From contig CAVQUF010000004.1 in the NCBI GenBank assembly GCA_963716865.1, forward strand, positions 823,038 to 887,037: DNA of 64,000 nucleotides, written 5' to 3'. Source of the stretch: AC-32 sp963716865 (GTDB lineage Bacteria; Actinomycetota; Thermoleophilia; Gaiellales; Gaiellaceae). Positions 6,988 to 14,699 of the stretch are shown here, piece by piece. Within the stretch, counting starts at the first letter, position 1, and each line of letters opens with the position of its first letter. The position numbers were made by a program, and so were the translations under genes. Under the pieces are notes generated by a model. It was not told where the DNA came from, made no database searches, and worked only from the letters and a program-made list of their open reading frames with translations.

Positions 6988-8667
6988 ATGGGGCTGCGGA
7001 CAATCGGCGGTGGTTCGGGCGGCGGCTTCCGCCTAGACGGGCCCTGGACGGTCCGACCGGGCGTCAGGCACAGCCTCCTGGCGCTGCTCGTGCTCGCACT
7101 TGCGGCCCCGCTCACGGCCACGGCCGGCGGCGGGTCCCACGCCTCGCACCCGAGCTACCTCGCGCCCTCGCTCGGACGCGCGGCCGACCGCACGCCGGAC
7201 GCCTCGGTCGCCGTGATCGTGCGCAGCGACGGCGGTTCCGGGGACGCGCAGAGCGCGCTCGACCGCTACGGGGACACGAGCGTCCGGCTGGACGTCGTCG
7301 GCGGGGTGGCAGGCAGTCTCCGCGCGGCGGATCTCCCGAGGCTCGCGGCGCAGCCCGGCCTCGTGATCACCCCGGACACCTCGGTCGTGCTCGACAGGAC
7401 GACATTCAAGGACTCGGGCAGCGGCTCGGGCGAGCTCTGGCCGCGGGCGGTCGGCGTCAATCGACTCTGGCCGCCCACGAGCTCGACCCTCGGCCCCACT
7501 CCGACGATCGCCTTCGTGGACTCGGGGATCGACTCGGGCCGGAGCGACTTCGGGGACCGCGTCCTCGCCGCGGTCGACCTGACCTCGCTGCCGCACAACT
7601 CCAGGGGAGACGGCTACGGACACGGGACGATGGTCGCCGGCCTGGCCGCGGGCTCGGCGCCCAGGTACTCCGGCGCGGCGCCGTCGGCGGGGATCGTCGC
7701 CCTCGACGTGATGGACGACCAGGGGATGGCCAGGACGAGCGACGTGATCCGGGCGGCGGGGTGGATCCTGCGCAACAAGGACCGATACGACATCCGCGTC
7801 GCCAACCTCTCGCTCCACTCCTCGACGATCTCCAGCTTCCGCTGGGACCCGCTCGACAAGGCCGTCGAGAAGCTCTGGTTCGCCGGCGTGGTCGTCGTGA
7901 CCTCGGCCGGAAACGACGGAAGGAGTTCGCATCGCCCGGTGCGGATGGGCTACGCGCCCGCCAACGACCCGTTCGTGATCACGGTCGGAGCGCTCGACCT
8001 GCACGGCTCCGCGAGCCCCGACCGGGCCGACGTGCCGAGCTGGTCGTCCTGGGGCTACACGTACGACGGCTTCGCCAAGCCCGAGCTGGTCGCGCCCGGC
8101 CGCGAGATCACCGGGCCGGTCCCGAGCGGCTCGACGCTCGCCCGGAGGGGACGCGTGACGAGGACCTCGAGCGGCACGTACGCGACCCTCTCGGGCACCT
8201 CGCTCGCGTCGCCGATCGTGGCGGGGATCGCAGCCGACCTGCTGGCCCTGAACCCCAGGCTGTCGCCGGACTGCGTCAAGGGCGCCCTGATGCTCGGCGC
8301 GCGGGATCTCCGGAGGGTGCGCTCGCTCGCCGCCGGGGTCGGAGAGGTCTACGCCCCCGACGCCGCGGATGCTCGGAAGCCGCCGAACCCGAACCTCGCG
8401 CTCGACTCGTTCCTGGTCGCCGACCCCTCAGGGCCAGGCCTCGTCTTCGACGACGGGGCCTGGCTCGAGGCGGTACAGGCCTCGCCGGTGTGGGACGCGG
8501 TCTCGTGGTCGGACGGCTGGGCGGGCGCCGCGTGGTCGCTCGTCTCCTGGTCCGACGTCTCGTGGTCGGACGTCTCCTGGAGCGACGTCTCCTGGTCCGA
8601 CGTCTCGTGGTCGGACGTCTCCTGGAGCGACCTCCTGGCCGACGACGACTACGGCGACGGCGACTAA
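6988..8667 (+). CDS. Secreted subtilisin-like serine protease (S8) with C-terminal SWSD repeats
   Basis: This is a 559-residue exported protease. A signal peptide of unusual length (about 47 residues with hydrophobic core SLLALLVLALAAPLTATA) is followed by a pro-region and an S8 catalytic domain. The catalytic triad is visible: Asp in AFVDSGID, His in GHGTMVAGL, Ser in SGTSLASPIVAG, with the oxyanion Asn in TSAGNDG. The last 60 residues contain seven SWSD-type repeats and an acidic tail DDDYGDGD, probably a surface or sorting region. ATG 6988 is chosen because GGAAAGGGG precedes it; ATGs at 6973 and 6928 are alternatives. The gene is divergent from the kynureninase-like gene, with an unusual leader. 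Confidence 0.9.
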   Translation: MGLRTIGGGSGGGFRLDGPWTVRPGVRHSLLALLVLALAAPLTATAGGGSHASHPSYLAPSLGRAADRTPDASVAVIVRSDGGSGDAQSALDRYGDTSVRLDVVGGVAGSLRAADLPRLAAQPGLVITPDTSVVLDRTTFKDSGSGSGELWPRAVGVNRLWPPTSSTLGPTPTIAFVDSGIDSGRSDFGDRVLAAVDLTSLPHNSRGDGYGHGTMVAGLAAGSAPRYSGAAPSAGIVALDVMDDQGMARTSDVIRAAGWILRNKDRYDIRVANLSLHSSTISSFRWDPLDKAVEKLWFAGVVVVTSAGNDGRSSHRPVRMGYAPANDPFVITVGALDLHGSASPDRADVPSWSSWGYTYDGFAKPELVAPGREITGPVPSGSTLARRGRVTRTSSGTYATLSGTSLASPIVAGIAADLLALNPRLSPDCVKGALMLGARDLRRVRSLAAGVGEVYAPDAADARKPPNPNLALDSFLVADPSGPGLVFDDGAWLEAVQASPVWDAVSWSDGWAGAAWSLVSWSDVSWSDVSWSDVSWSDVSWSDVSWSDLLADDDYGDGD

Positions 8668-8745
8668 GGCGTCGCTTGCGATGCCGTCATCAGGACGTGC
8701 GGGCTCTGCCCGTGCGTCCGTCTGAAATGACCGGTCGAACCGCTC
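8667..8745 (+). repeat. Double-hairpin dispersed repeat, copy 2
   Basis: Nearly identical to the copy at 3607-3685: GGCGTCGCTTGCGATGCC, then a GTGCGGGC-TCT-GCCCGTGC hairpin and GTCCGTCTGAA. It starts on the stop codon of the subtilase gene and lies between convergent genes, where it could act as a terminator. Confidence 0.8.
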
Positions 8746-8765
8746 TGCATGGATAGAAAGCGCAC

Positions 8766-9797
8766 CTAGCTCAGGCGCTTGAGCAGCCCGAGCGCCCGCT
8801 GGTCCCACGGGACGCGGTGGGTGAGGCCGGCCTTGCCCAGGTGCTCCCGGTTCTCCACGTACCAGTCGTAGGTCTCGCAGAGGGCCTGGACGTTCGAGAG
8901 CCGCGGCTCGAAGCCGAGCTCGCGCCGAGCCTTCGAGACGTCGACGTAGGAGTCGCGGTGCGCCGTGCGGTAGTGCCACTCCGCGAGCGGCGAGAGCCGG
9001 GCGAGCTCGAGCGCGCGGAGCGAGAGCTCGGCCGGGCGGGCGGGAACGGGCCGGAGCCGGCTGCTCGACCCCGCGTGGCCGATCAGGCCCTCCAGGTCGG
9101 CCCGCACGGTGCCGAACTCGGCCGCGCCGATGTTGAACGTCTCCCCCGCGGCGTCGGCTGACGCTGCGCTCACGGTCGCCTCGACGAGGTCCTCGACCGC
9201 GAGCAGCTGGTAGCGGTTCGAGCCGTCGCCGAGGATCGGGATCCGGCGGCCCTCCCGGATCCAGTCGAACAGGATCTCGAAGACGCCCAGCCGCTCCGGG
9301 CCGATGAACGTCTTCGGGCGGAGGACGACCACCTCCAGCCCGCGCCGGCCGACACGGTGGGCCACGCGCTCGGCCTCGATCTTCGACTCGCCGTAGTGCC
9401 CGACGCCGACGAGCGGAGCGTCCTCCCGGAGCGGATGGTGCTTCGGGATCCCGTAGACGGCCGTGGACGAGACGAGGATCGCGCGCCGCACCCCTGCCTC
9501 GAGCGCGGCCGTGAGCGTCACCGCCGCTCCGTCGACGTTGACCGAGCGGATCGCCTCGCGCGAGGCCTGGATCGGCAGCGCCGCCGCCGCGTGGACGAGT
9601 ACGTCGGCGCCGTCGACGAGCCTGGCCGCGGCGGCCTGGTCCCGAACGTCGCCGCGCAGCTCTTCGACTTCGCGCTCGAGCTCGTCGTCGTCGAGCGGCG
9701 CGAGGTCGAGCGTCCGCACGTCGTCTCCCCCGGCGAGCAGCCGCCGCGCAAGGTGCAGGCCGAGGAAGCCCGCGCCGCCCGAGATCGCCCATCGCAT
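8766..9797 (-). CDS. NAD-dependent epimerase/dehydratase (extended SDR)
   Basis: A 343-residue extended SDR protein. The N terminus has the nucleotide motif SGGAGFLGLHLARRL, the middle has LVHAAAALP and VSSTAVYG, and the catalytic Tyr-Lys pair is HYGESK. RPKTFIGPERL and ILGDGSNRYQLLAVEDLVEA are typical of sugar-nucleotide epimerases. It starts ten bases after the copC-copD stop on the same strand, so it may be the last gene of that run. The substrate is not predictable from the sequence; nucleotide-sugar epimerases, reductases and HpnA-like proteins share this fold. An HpnA role is conceivable given the hopanoid operon upstream, but the distance and intervening genes argue against assuming it. 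Confidence 0.85.
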   Translation of the reverse strand: MRWAISGGAGFLGLHLARRLLAGGDDVRTLDLAPLDDDELEREVEELRGDVRDQAAAARLVDGADVLVHAAAALPIQASREAIRSVNVDGAAVTLTAALEAGVRRAILVSSTAVYGIPKHHPLREDAPLVGVGHYGESKIEAERVAHRVGRRGLEVVVLRPKTFIGPERLGVFEILFDWIREGRRIPILGDGSNRYQLLAVEDLVEATVSAASADAAGETFNIGAAEFGTVRADLEGLIGHAGSSSRLRPVPARPAELSLRALELARLSPLAEWHYRTAHRDSYVDVSKARRELGFEPRLSNVQALCETYDWYVENREHLGKAGLTHRVPWDQRALGLLKRLS

Positions 9798-9806
9798 GCG
9801 CCGAGG

Positions 9807-11132
9807 CTAGCGTTGCGGGGCCGGGGCGCGCTGCGCGACCGGCGCCGTCGGCACGGGCTGGGGCGGCGGCTTCGACTCGACGAGTACGGCCGCCACGAGC
9901 AGGATCGCGATCCCGACCGCGCTCTCGCCGATCAGGCTCCGCGGCAGCAACGCGAACGGCTCCGCCCCGCGCTCGAGGGCAGGCCGGACGACGAAGTGGT
10001 GCCCCGCGCCCCAGAGCAGCGCGAGCGACACGAGCCCGAGCTTGACCAGCAGCACCTGCCCGTAGCTCTCGCTCCAGAGGTCGGCGAGGCGCGGCAGCCG
10101 GATCACGCTCAGGTAGATCCCCGCCGAGAGCAGGATCATGATCAGCACCGTCGCGAGCTTCGAGAAGCGCAGGAACGCGCTCCTGCGCAGGTCCGGCGCG
10201 AGCGGCCACACCACGAACGCGAGCTGGATGAGCCCGCCCACCCAGAGCGAGGCCGCCGCGAGATGCGCCCAGTCGGCGAGCTCCGAGAGCCAGGACGAGC
10301 CGGGGTCGACGGCCGAGTGGCCCGAGAGCGAGAGCCCGGAGGCGAAGCCGAGCGAGAGCAAGAACGCCGCCCAGAGGAGCGCCCGCCGGTCGGTCAGCCA
10401 GGCGAGGAACAGCAGCGCGGTCACGAGCGCGAACCCGAGCGTCATCGCCACGAACGCGGTCCCGAAGCGCGTTCCGCCCGCGAGCGGGGCGAGATCGCCG
10501 TAGAGGAAGTCGACGAACGGAAGCTGGAGGGCGTCCTCGGCCCGGAGCAGGAACGCGAGCACCCCGACCTCGATCGCGGCGATCGCGCCGACGCCGGCGA
10601 ACTGGTAGAAGCGCCGCTCGGCCCGTGCCGGCAGCGGCCCGCGCACGATCAGCAGCCGGAACCCCAGCGCGCCGATGACGAGGGCGAGCGAGAGGAAGTA
10701 CAGCCAGCGGACGATGTGCTCGCGCGTCGTCGGGCCCGAGGCGCCGAAGGCCTGGGTGGCCGGCGGCGCCCGATGCCGCACGCCGAACGTGAAGACGCCC
10801 GCGACGACGTGGCTGTCGGCCGAGACGACGCGCCAGCGGACCGTGTACCCGCCTCGCGGCAGCCGCTGCACCGGCACCGTCACGACCCGGCTGTCCTTGC
10901 CCGGCCGCGCCTGTCCGGAGACGACACGGCCCTTCGCCGTGTAGACCGTGATCGCGTTCGGCAGCGCCTCGACGCTCTGGTCGAATCGGAGCAGGACGAT
11001 CGTCGGTGAGCGGGCGAGGCGCTGGGTGAATGCGGGCTGCGTCTTCGTGAGCGTCGCGTGCGCGGACGCAACCGCCGGGATCACGAGCGCAACCCCGAGC
11101 AAGTAACAGACTGTTACTTGGAGGCGTCTCAC
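9807..11132 (-). CDS. CopC-CopD fusion, copper resistance/uptake membrane protein
   Basis: A 441-residue protein. A signal peptide (VRRLQVTVCYLLGVALVIP, then AVASA) should be cleaved before His-Ala-Thr, giving the N-terminal His typical of mature CopC. A CopC copper-binding domain spans about residues 24-120 (DQSVEALPNAITVY; VVSADSHVVAGVFTFGV). About eight membrane helices of the CopD type follow, with SGHSAVDPGS and ADWAHLAAASLWVGG. The GTG start at 11132 overlaps the upstream stop (GTGA), so the genes are translationally coupled. A perfect palindrome related to two others in the window lies within codons 4-11. Copper import or export across the membrane is the family role; direction is not decided by sequence. 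Confidence 0.88.
   Translation of the reverse strand: MRRLQVTVCYLLGVALVIPAVASAHATLTKTQPAFTQRLARSPTIVLLRFDQSVEALPNAITVYTAKGRVVSGQARPGKDSRVVTVPVQRLPRGGYTVRWRVVSADSHVVAGVFTFGVRHRAPPATQAFGASGPTTREHIVRWLYFLSLALVIGALGFRLLIVRGPLPARAERRFYQFAGVGAIAAIEVGVLAFLLRAEDALQLPFVDFLYGDLAPLAGGTRFGTAFVAMTLGFALVTALLFLAWLTDRRALLWAAFLLSLGFASGLSLSGHSAVDPGSSWLSELADWAHLAAASLWVGGLIQLAFVVWPLAPDLRRSAFLRFSKLATVLIMILLSAGIYLSVIRLPRLADLWSESYGQVLLVKLGLVSLALLWGAGHHFVVRPALERGAEPFALLPRSLIGESAVGIAILLVAAVLVESKPPPQPVPTAPVAQRAPAPQR
11100..11120. promoter_or_regulatory. Palindromic operator-like site, copy inside copCD
   Basis: A perfect 21-bp palindrome with arms CAAGTAACAG around a central A. The core GTAACAG-N-CTGTTAC recurs at 12768-12782 and 20491-20507. 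This copy lies inside the signal-peptide codons of the CopC-CopD gene, so it would act as an internal operator or roadblock. Confidence 0.6.
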
Positions 11133-11713
11133 CGGTGCTGCTGCCCCGCCAGGGGAGAGAGGTGGCCGAACACGGGCGCCACGTCCCGGTCGCAGTAGAG
11201 GAGAACGGCGACGACGACGATCGTGAGCGCGAACCCGGAGCGCCAGACCCTCGCGTGCGGCCGGAGAACCGAGACGAGCGGGAAGATCGCGGCCACGATC
11301 AGCAGCCAGCCCAGCGCATGGTGGAGGAACGCCGAGCGCTCGAAGAACCAGCTGTTCTGCTCGTGGACCAGGAGCGCCGCGCCGGAGACGAACAGCGCCA
11401 GCGGCATCGTCAGACGCCAGTAGGGACTGTGCAGCTTGCCGCGGATGAGGCCGAGCTCGGCACCGCCCGCCAGCATCAGCACCTGCGCCCACGAGCCGTG
11501 GGCGACCATGTGGATCATCGAGTTCGTGAAGAAGACCATCACCGGCCACATCAGCACGCCCATCGCGAAGATCAGGCTCGGCCAGAGGTAGGCCCGCCAG
11601 GCGCGGCGGCGCCAGACCTCCCGGCCGACGATCGCCTCCGCGAGCAGGCAGAGCCCGAGCAGGAGGAAGCCCGTCGCGAACATCCAGTGGACGTGCTCGG
11701 CCGGAGGCAGCAT
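11129..11713 (-). CDS. Polytopic membrane protein of the copper module
   Basis: A 194-residue protein with about five or six hydrophobic helices. It has a rich set of potential metal ligands near membrane faces: EHVHWMFATG at the N terminus, NSMIHMVAHGSW, LVHEQNSWFF and FLHHALGW. I do not recognise the family with certainty; heme- or copper-related membrane proteins have similar His/Met patterns. Its start overlaps the preceding stop (TGATG) and its stop overlaps the copCD start (GTGA), so it is cotranslated with both. The context suggests a role with CopC-CopD in handling copper at the membrane; that is inference. Confidence 0.65.
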   Translation of the reverse strand: MLPPAEHVHWMFATGFLLLGLCLLAEAIVGREVWRRRAWRAYLWPSLIFAMGVLMWPVMVFFTNSMIHMVAHGSWAQVLMLAGGAELGLIRGKLHSPYWRLTMPLALFVSGAALLVHEQNSWFFERSAFLHHALGWLLIVAAIFPLVSVLRPHARVWRSGFALTIVVVAVLLYCDRDVAPVFGHLSPLAGQQHR

Positions 11714-11991
11714 CAGCTCTCTTCCTCGTGTGCCTCGAGGTCCTCGACCACGCCCGGCGCGACGAACAGCGCGAAGACGATTCCGGCCAGGACGACCAGG
11801 ATCGGGGGCTCGACCGCGAGCCACCAGAAGCCCTGCCCGCTCGGGTGCAGCAGCGTGACCCGGTCGGGCTGGACGAAGGCCCAGACGACCCCGGCGAGCA
11901 TCGCCGCAGGGCCGAGGCCGGTTATTGCCCATGCACGCGCGGACCGGCGTCCACGGACGACCGCGCGCTCGCTCAGAAGTTGTGTGCTCAT
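11713..11991 (-). CDS. Small two-helix membrane protein
   Basis: A 92-residue protein starting at ATG 11991 behind a GGAGG site. Two hydrophobic segments are visible (AWAITGLGPAAMLAGVVWAFV and PPILVVLAGIVFALFVAPGVV, each about 20 residues), with an acidic C-terminal tail ending EAHEEES. It has no recognised domain. Tight coupling to the downstream membrane protein (TGATG overlap) places it in the copper/membrane module. Confidence 0.6.
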   Translation of the reverse strand: MSTQLLSERAVVRGRRSARAWAITGLGPAAMLAGVVWAFVQPDRVTLLHPSGQGFWWLAVEPPILVVLAGIVFALFVAPGVVEDLEAHEEES

Positions 11992-12051
11992 CTCCACCTC
12001 CGCATGCTTGGTGCCGACACCGAGCCCGCGGGCGTCTAGGTGTACCGCGGG

Positions 12052-12717
12052 CTAGGCGGCGAGCGGAGGCGGCCGGCTCTCGAACGCGAGGCCGAAGAGC
12101 TTCCGCGGCGTGAGGGCCACCCGCTCGCTCCCGTAAGCGTGCGGGGGCGGCGCGGCGTCGGGCCGGCTGGCGCGGGCGCAGGTGTCCTGCGCGTAGCGCT
12201 CGTATTCGTTCAGCCACCGTGAGACGGCGCTCCACGCCACCGCGACGAGCACGGAGAGCACCGCGAACACGGGAAGCGCGGAGGTGTGCAGCCAGGGCGC
12301 CAGGAGCGGCCAGCGGCCGACCGCCGCGCGCTCCGCATCGCGCTGGACGAGGTAGAGGGCCGAGGTGACGACGAACGCCGCGAGCCAGAGTCGCGGTGAC
12401 AGCTCCAACCGCATCCTCGGCAGAGGCCGCGGCCGCTTCCCGCGCGCGGCGAGCAGGCGCCGTCCTCCCTTCGCTGCCGTCCGCGCGCGCACGAAGCGCC
12501 ACGCGAGCCGGGCCAGGAGGAGCGCGACCCCCAGCTTCACCGCGGCGAGCAGGAACGGGTAGTAGTCGGCGCCCGCGTAGCTCGGAGTGGCGACGTGGCT
12601 ACCGACGTTCAGACGGTGGGTGAGGCTGCGGCCGGCGAGCTCGGCGATGAGGGCGAGCAGGCCGAAGGCGAGAGCTGAAGAGATGCGCTGGTGCCGCCGG
12701 ACACGCTGCACTCCCAC
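12052..12717 (-). CDS. Membrane protein, first gene of the copper module
   Basis: A 221-residue protein with about four hydrophobic helices (SSALAFGLLALIAELAG; YYPFLLAAVKLGVALLLARL; LWLAAFVVTSALYLV; ALPVFAVLSVLVAVAWSAVS), a basic cytoplasmic loop after the second, and a proline-rich C terminus. I do not recognise the family. It is the first gene downstream of the palindromic site at 12768-12782, which sits about 50 bases before its ATG, so it probably begins a transcription unit that continues through the two following membrane proteins to copCD. Confidence 0.6.
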   Translation of the reverse strand: MGVQRVRRHQRISSALAFGLLALIAELAGRSLTHRLNVGSHVATPSYAGADYYPFLLAAVKLGVALLLARLAWRFVRARTAAKGGRRLLAARGKRPRPLPRMRLELSPRLWLAAFVVTSALYLVQRDAERAAVGRWPLLAPWLHTSALPVFAVLSVLVAVAWSAVSRWLNEYERYAQDTCARASRPDAAPPPHAYGSERVALTPRKLFGLAFESRPPPLAA

Positions 12718-12767
12718 AGTCTGCCGAACGCGACCCGTTCAGTTCAAACCGGAACCGCGCGATCCAA

Positions 12768-12782
12768 GTAACAGTCTGTTAC
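12768..12782. promoter_or_regulatory. Palindromic operator-like site before the copper module
   Basis: The sequence GTAACAG-T-CTGTTAC is a perfect 15-bp palindrome between the YjbQ-like gene and the membrane-protein gene starting at 12717. Its position is suitable for control of the downstream copper/membrane genes. It matches the sites at 11100 and 20491. Confidence 0.65.
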
Positions 12783-12805
12783 AAAGTCGGCTCTAGCCCG
12801 CTCGG

Positions 12806-13192
12806 CTAGCCGAGAAGCGTGAGCTCCCAGCGGGGCTGGGAGGGCCGCTCGAAGCCGAGCAGCAGGATGCGCTGCCACTGGCCAAGGCGGAGCTCGCCGT
12901 CCGCGAACGGGATCTGCTCGGTGCGCGGACCGAGCAGGAGGCAGAGCAGGCGCTCCCGCTCGCGCTCGTCCTGGGGCACGAGCCGGGTGAGCAGCTCCTC
13001 CAGGTCGGTGAAGAACCCGCTCTCGCGCTCCTGCACGCGCACCAGCGCGACATCGTCGAGCGGCGAGACGTAGGCGATCCCGCTCTCGTGGCCGGACACC
13101 CGCAGCTCCCGCTTGACGTCGTTCGTGATGTCGAGCACGGTCAGCGACGGCAGCGCCGACGCGATCGAGTAGGGGACCTCCACGCTGGTCAT
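12806..13192 (-). CDS. YjbQ/UPF0047 family protein, diverged
   Basis: A 128-residue protein. The C-terminal half has the UPF0047 signature in the form QIPFADGELRLGQWQRIL, and ITNDVKRELRVSGHESGIAYV fits the N-terminal strand. UPF0047 members are annotated as secondary thiamine-phosphate synthases. The usual HTTAAL and AHL segments with conserved His are replaced here (SPLDDVAL, LLCLLL), so the metal-site residues appear lost and the enzyme activity is doubtful. The ATG at 13192 overlaps the ispH stop (ATGA), making it the last gene of the hopanoid operon. Confidence 0.7.
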   Translation of the reverse strand: MTSVEVPYSIASALPSLTVLDITNDVKRELRVSGHESGIAYVSPLDDVALVRVQERESGFFTDLEELLTRLVPQDERERERLLCLLLGPRTEQIPFADGELRLGQWQRILLLGFERPSQPRWELTLLG

Positions 13193-14124
13193 CTAACGGC
13201 CACCTCGCGCGGCAGGCGGAAGTGGACGTCCTCACGGGCCACCTCGATCTCCTCGAGCTCGTCGTAGCCGAGGGCGGCGAGGCTGCGCAGGACGAGCGCG
13301 ACCAGCTCCTCCGGGGTCGATGCTCCGGCCGTGAGGCCGACCGCCTCGTGCCCGGTCAGAAGGTCGGGGTCGAGGCCGCTCTCGCCGTCGATCAGCAGCG
13401 CCTTCGCCCCTGACCTCTCGGCGACCTCGACGAGCCGCTTCGCGTTCGAGCTCGTGTCCGATCCGATCACGAGGATCAGCGAGGCGCCGTGGCCGGCCAT
13501 CGCCTTGACCGCGTCCTGCCGGTTCTGGGTCGCGTAGCAGATGTCGTCGGCGGCCGGCCGGCGGAGATCGCCGAAGCGCTCGGCGAGCGCGTCGACCGTC
13601 TCGGCGACGTCGTCGAGCGAGAGCGTGGTCTGCGTGATCACCGCGACCGGCTTGCCGTTGGTGTCGAGCTTGGCGGCGTCCTCGGGCGACTCGATCACGA
13701 CCGTCGACTCCGGTCGCTCGCCGCGGGTGCCGATCACCTCGACGTGGTCGATGTGGCCGACGAGCGCGACGAGGTGCCCGCTGTCGGCGTAGCGCCGCGC
13801 CTCCGCGTGCACCTTCGAGACGAGCGGGCAGACGGCGTCCACGACGACCAGGCCGCGCCGCTCGCAGTTTTCCCGCACCGAGGGCGCGACGCCGTGGGCC
13901 GAGAGGACGCAGATCGCCCCCTTCGGCACGTCGTCCTCGGAGTCCACGAAGACGGCGCCGAGGCGCTCGAGCCGCTTCACGACGTGGTCGTTGTGGACGA
14001 TCTGGTGCCGCACGAAGACGGGCGGGCCGTGCTGCTCGAGCAGGCGCTCGACGATCTCGATCGCACGGTCGACGCCCGCGCAGAACGAGCGCGGGGCTGC
14101 GAGGAGGACGCGCTTCACGCCCAC
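13189..14124 (-). CDS. ispH: 4-hydroxy-3-methylbut-2-enyl diphosphate reductase IspH
   Basis: IspH is the last step of the MEP pathway and produces IPP and DMAPP from HMBPP using a [4Fe-4S] cluster. The 311-residue protein has the three cluster cysteines in PRSFCAGVDRAIE, DAVCPLVSKVH and DDICYATQNRQ, plus HQIVHN, SAHGV and GHIDHVE with the substrate-binding His residues, and TTLSLDD with the catalytic region. It overlaps hpnG by ten bases and the YjbQ-like gene by four. Its place at the end of the hopanoid operon couples isoprenoid precursor supply with squalene use, a logical arrangement. Confidence 0.96.
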   Translation of the reverse strand: MGVKRVLLAAPRSFCAGVDRAIEIVERLLEQHGPPVFVRHQIVHNDHVVKRLERLGAVFVDSEDDVPKGAICVLSAHGVAPSVRENCERRGLVVVDAVCPLVSKVHAEARRYADSGHLVALVGHIDHVEVIGTRGERPESTVVIESPEDAAKLDTNGKPVAVITQTTLSLDDVAETVDALAERFGDLRRPAADDICYATQNRQDAVKAMAGHGASLILVIGSDTSSNAKRLVEVAERSGAKALLIDGESGLDPDLLTGHEAVGLTAGASTPEELVALVLRSLAALGYDELEEIEVAREDVHFRLPREVAVR

Positions 14125-14699
14125 TCCCTGGTCGCGGCTGTCAGCCGGCGGAGCGCGCGCCGCGCGTCACCGGCCGCCCGCGCGACACCGCGCGGCTCCC
14201 GGGCGAACGCACGCGCGAGCCCGGTCCAGTCGTAACCGCCGTCGCTCGTGACGGCGCCGGTGATCCCGTTCAGCGGCCTGTCCGGAGTGTCGCTCACGGC
14301 GCGCAGCACGCCTCGCAGGCGGCCGGTCCGCGCGAGCGGGCCGCTCTCGAGGTCGGTCGCATCTGCGCCGGTCAGCTCGTGGAGCCGGCGCCGCTCTTCG
14401 GGGCCGTCCACGATCTCCTCGCCCGCCAGGATCGTCGCCGGCCGCGCGCCCGCAACGCCGAGGGGCTCGCCTTCCCAGAGCACGGACCCGGCGCCGTCCA
14501 CGACGCGGGTCGCGTCGAGCACCGTCCCGGAGGGCAGGCCGTCCCGCAGCGCGCCGGCGAGGCCGAAGGAGACGAGCGCGCCTTCGGGGACGCCGTTCGC
14601 GGCGCCGAGCCCCACGAGCACGGAGCGCGCCCCGGCACGCCGCGCGGCGCGCAGCTCGGCCGCCGTCGCGCAGGCAAGCGTTACCCCGTCAGCGTCCAT
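14115..14699 (-). CDS. hpnG: Hopanoid-associated nucleoside phosphorylase HpnG
   Basis: A 194-residue member of the purine nucleoside phosphorylase/MTAN fold (SVLVGLGAANGVPEGALVSFGLAGALRDGLPSG, split here as GLGAAN and VSFGLAGAL, then DLESGPLARTG with the ribose-binding Glu). HpnG removes adenine from adenosylhopane to give ribosylhopane. Assignment to HpnG rather than a generic nucleosidase rests on position: it starts 18 bases inside the 3' end of hpnH and is followed by ispH. The short length for the family may reflect divergence. Confidence 0.82.
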   Translation of the reverse strand: MDADGVTLACATAAELRAARRAGARSVLVGLGAANGVPEGALVSFGLAGALRDGLPSGTVLDATRVVDGAGSVLWEGEPLGVAGARPATILAGEEIVDGPEERRRLHELTGADATDLESGPLARTGRLRGVLRAVSDTPDRPLNGITGAVTSDGGYDWTGLARAFAREPRGVARAAGDARRALRRLTAATREWA

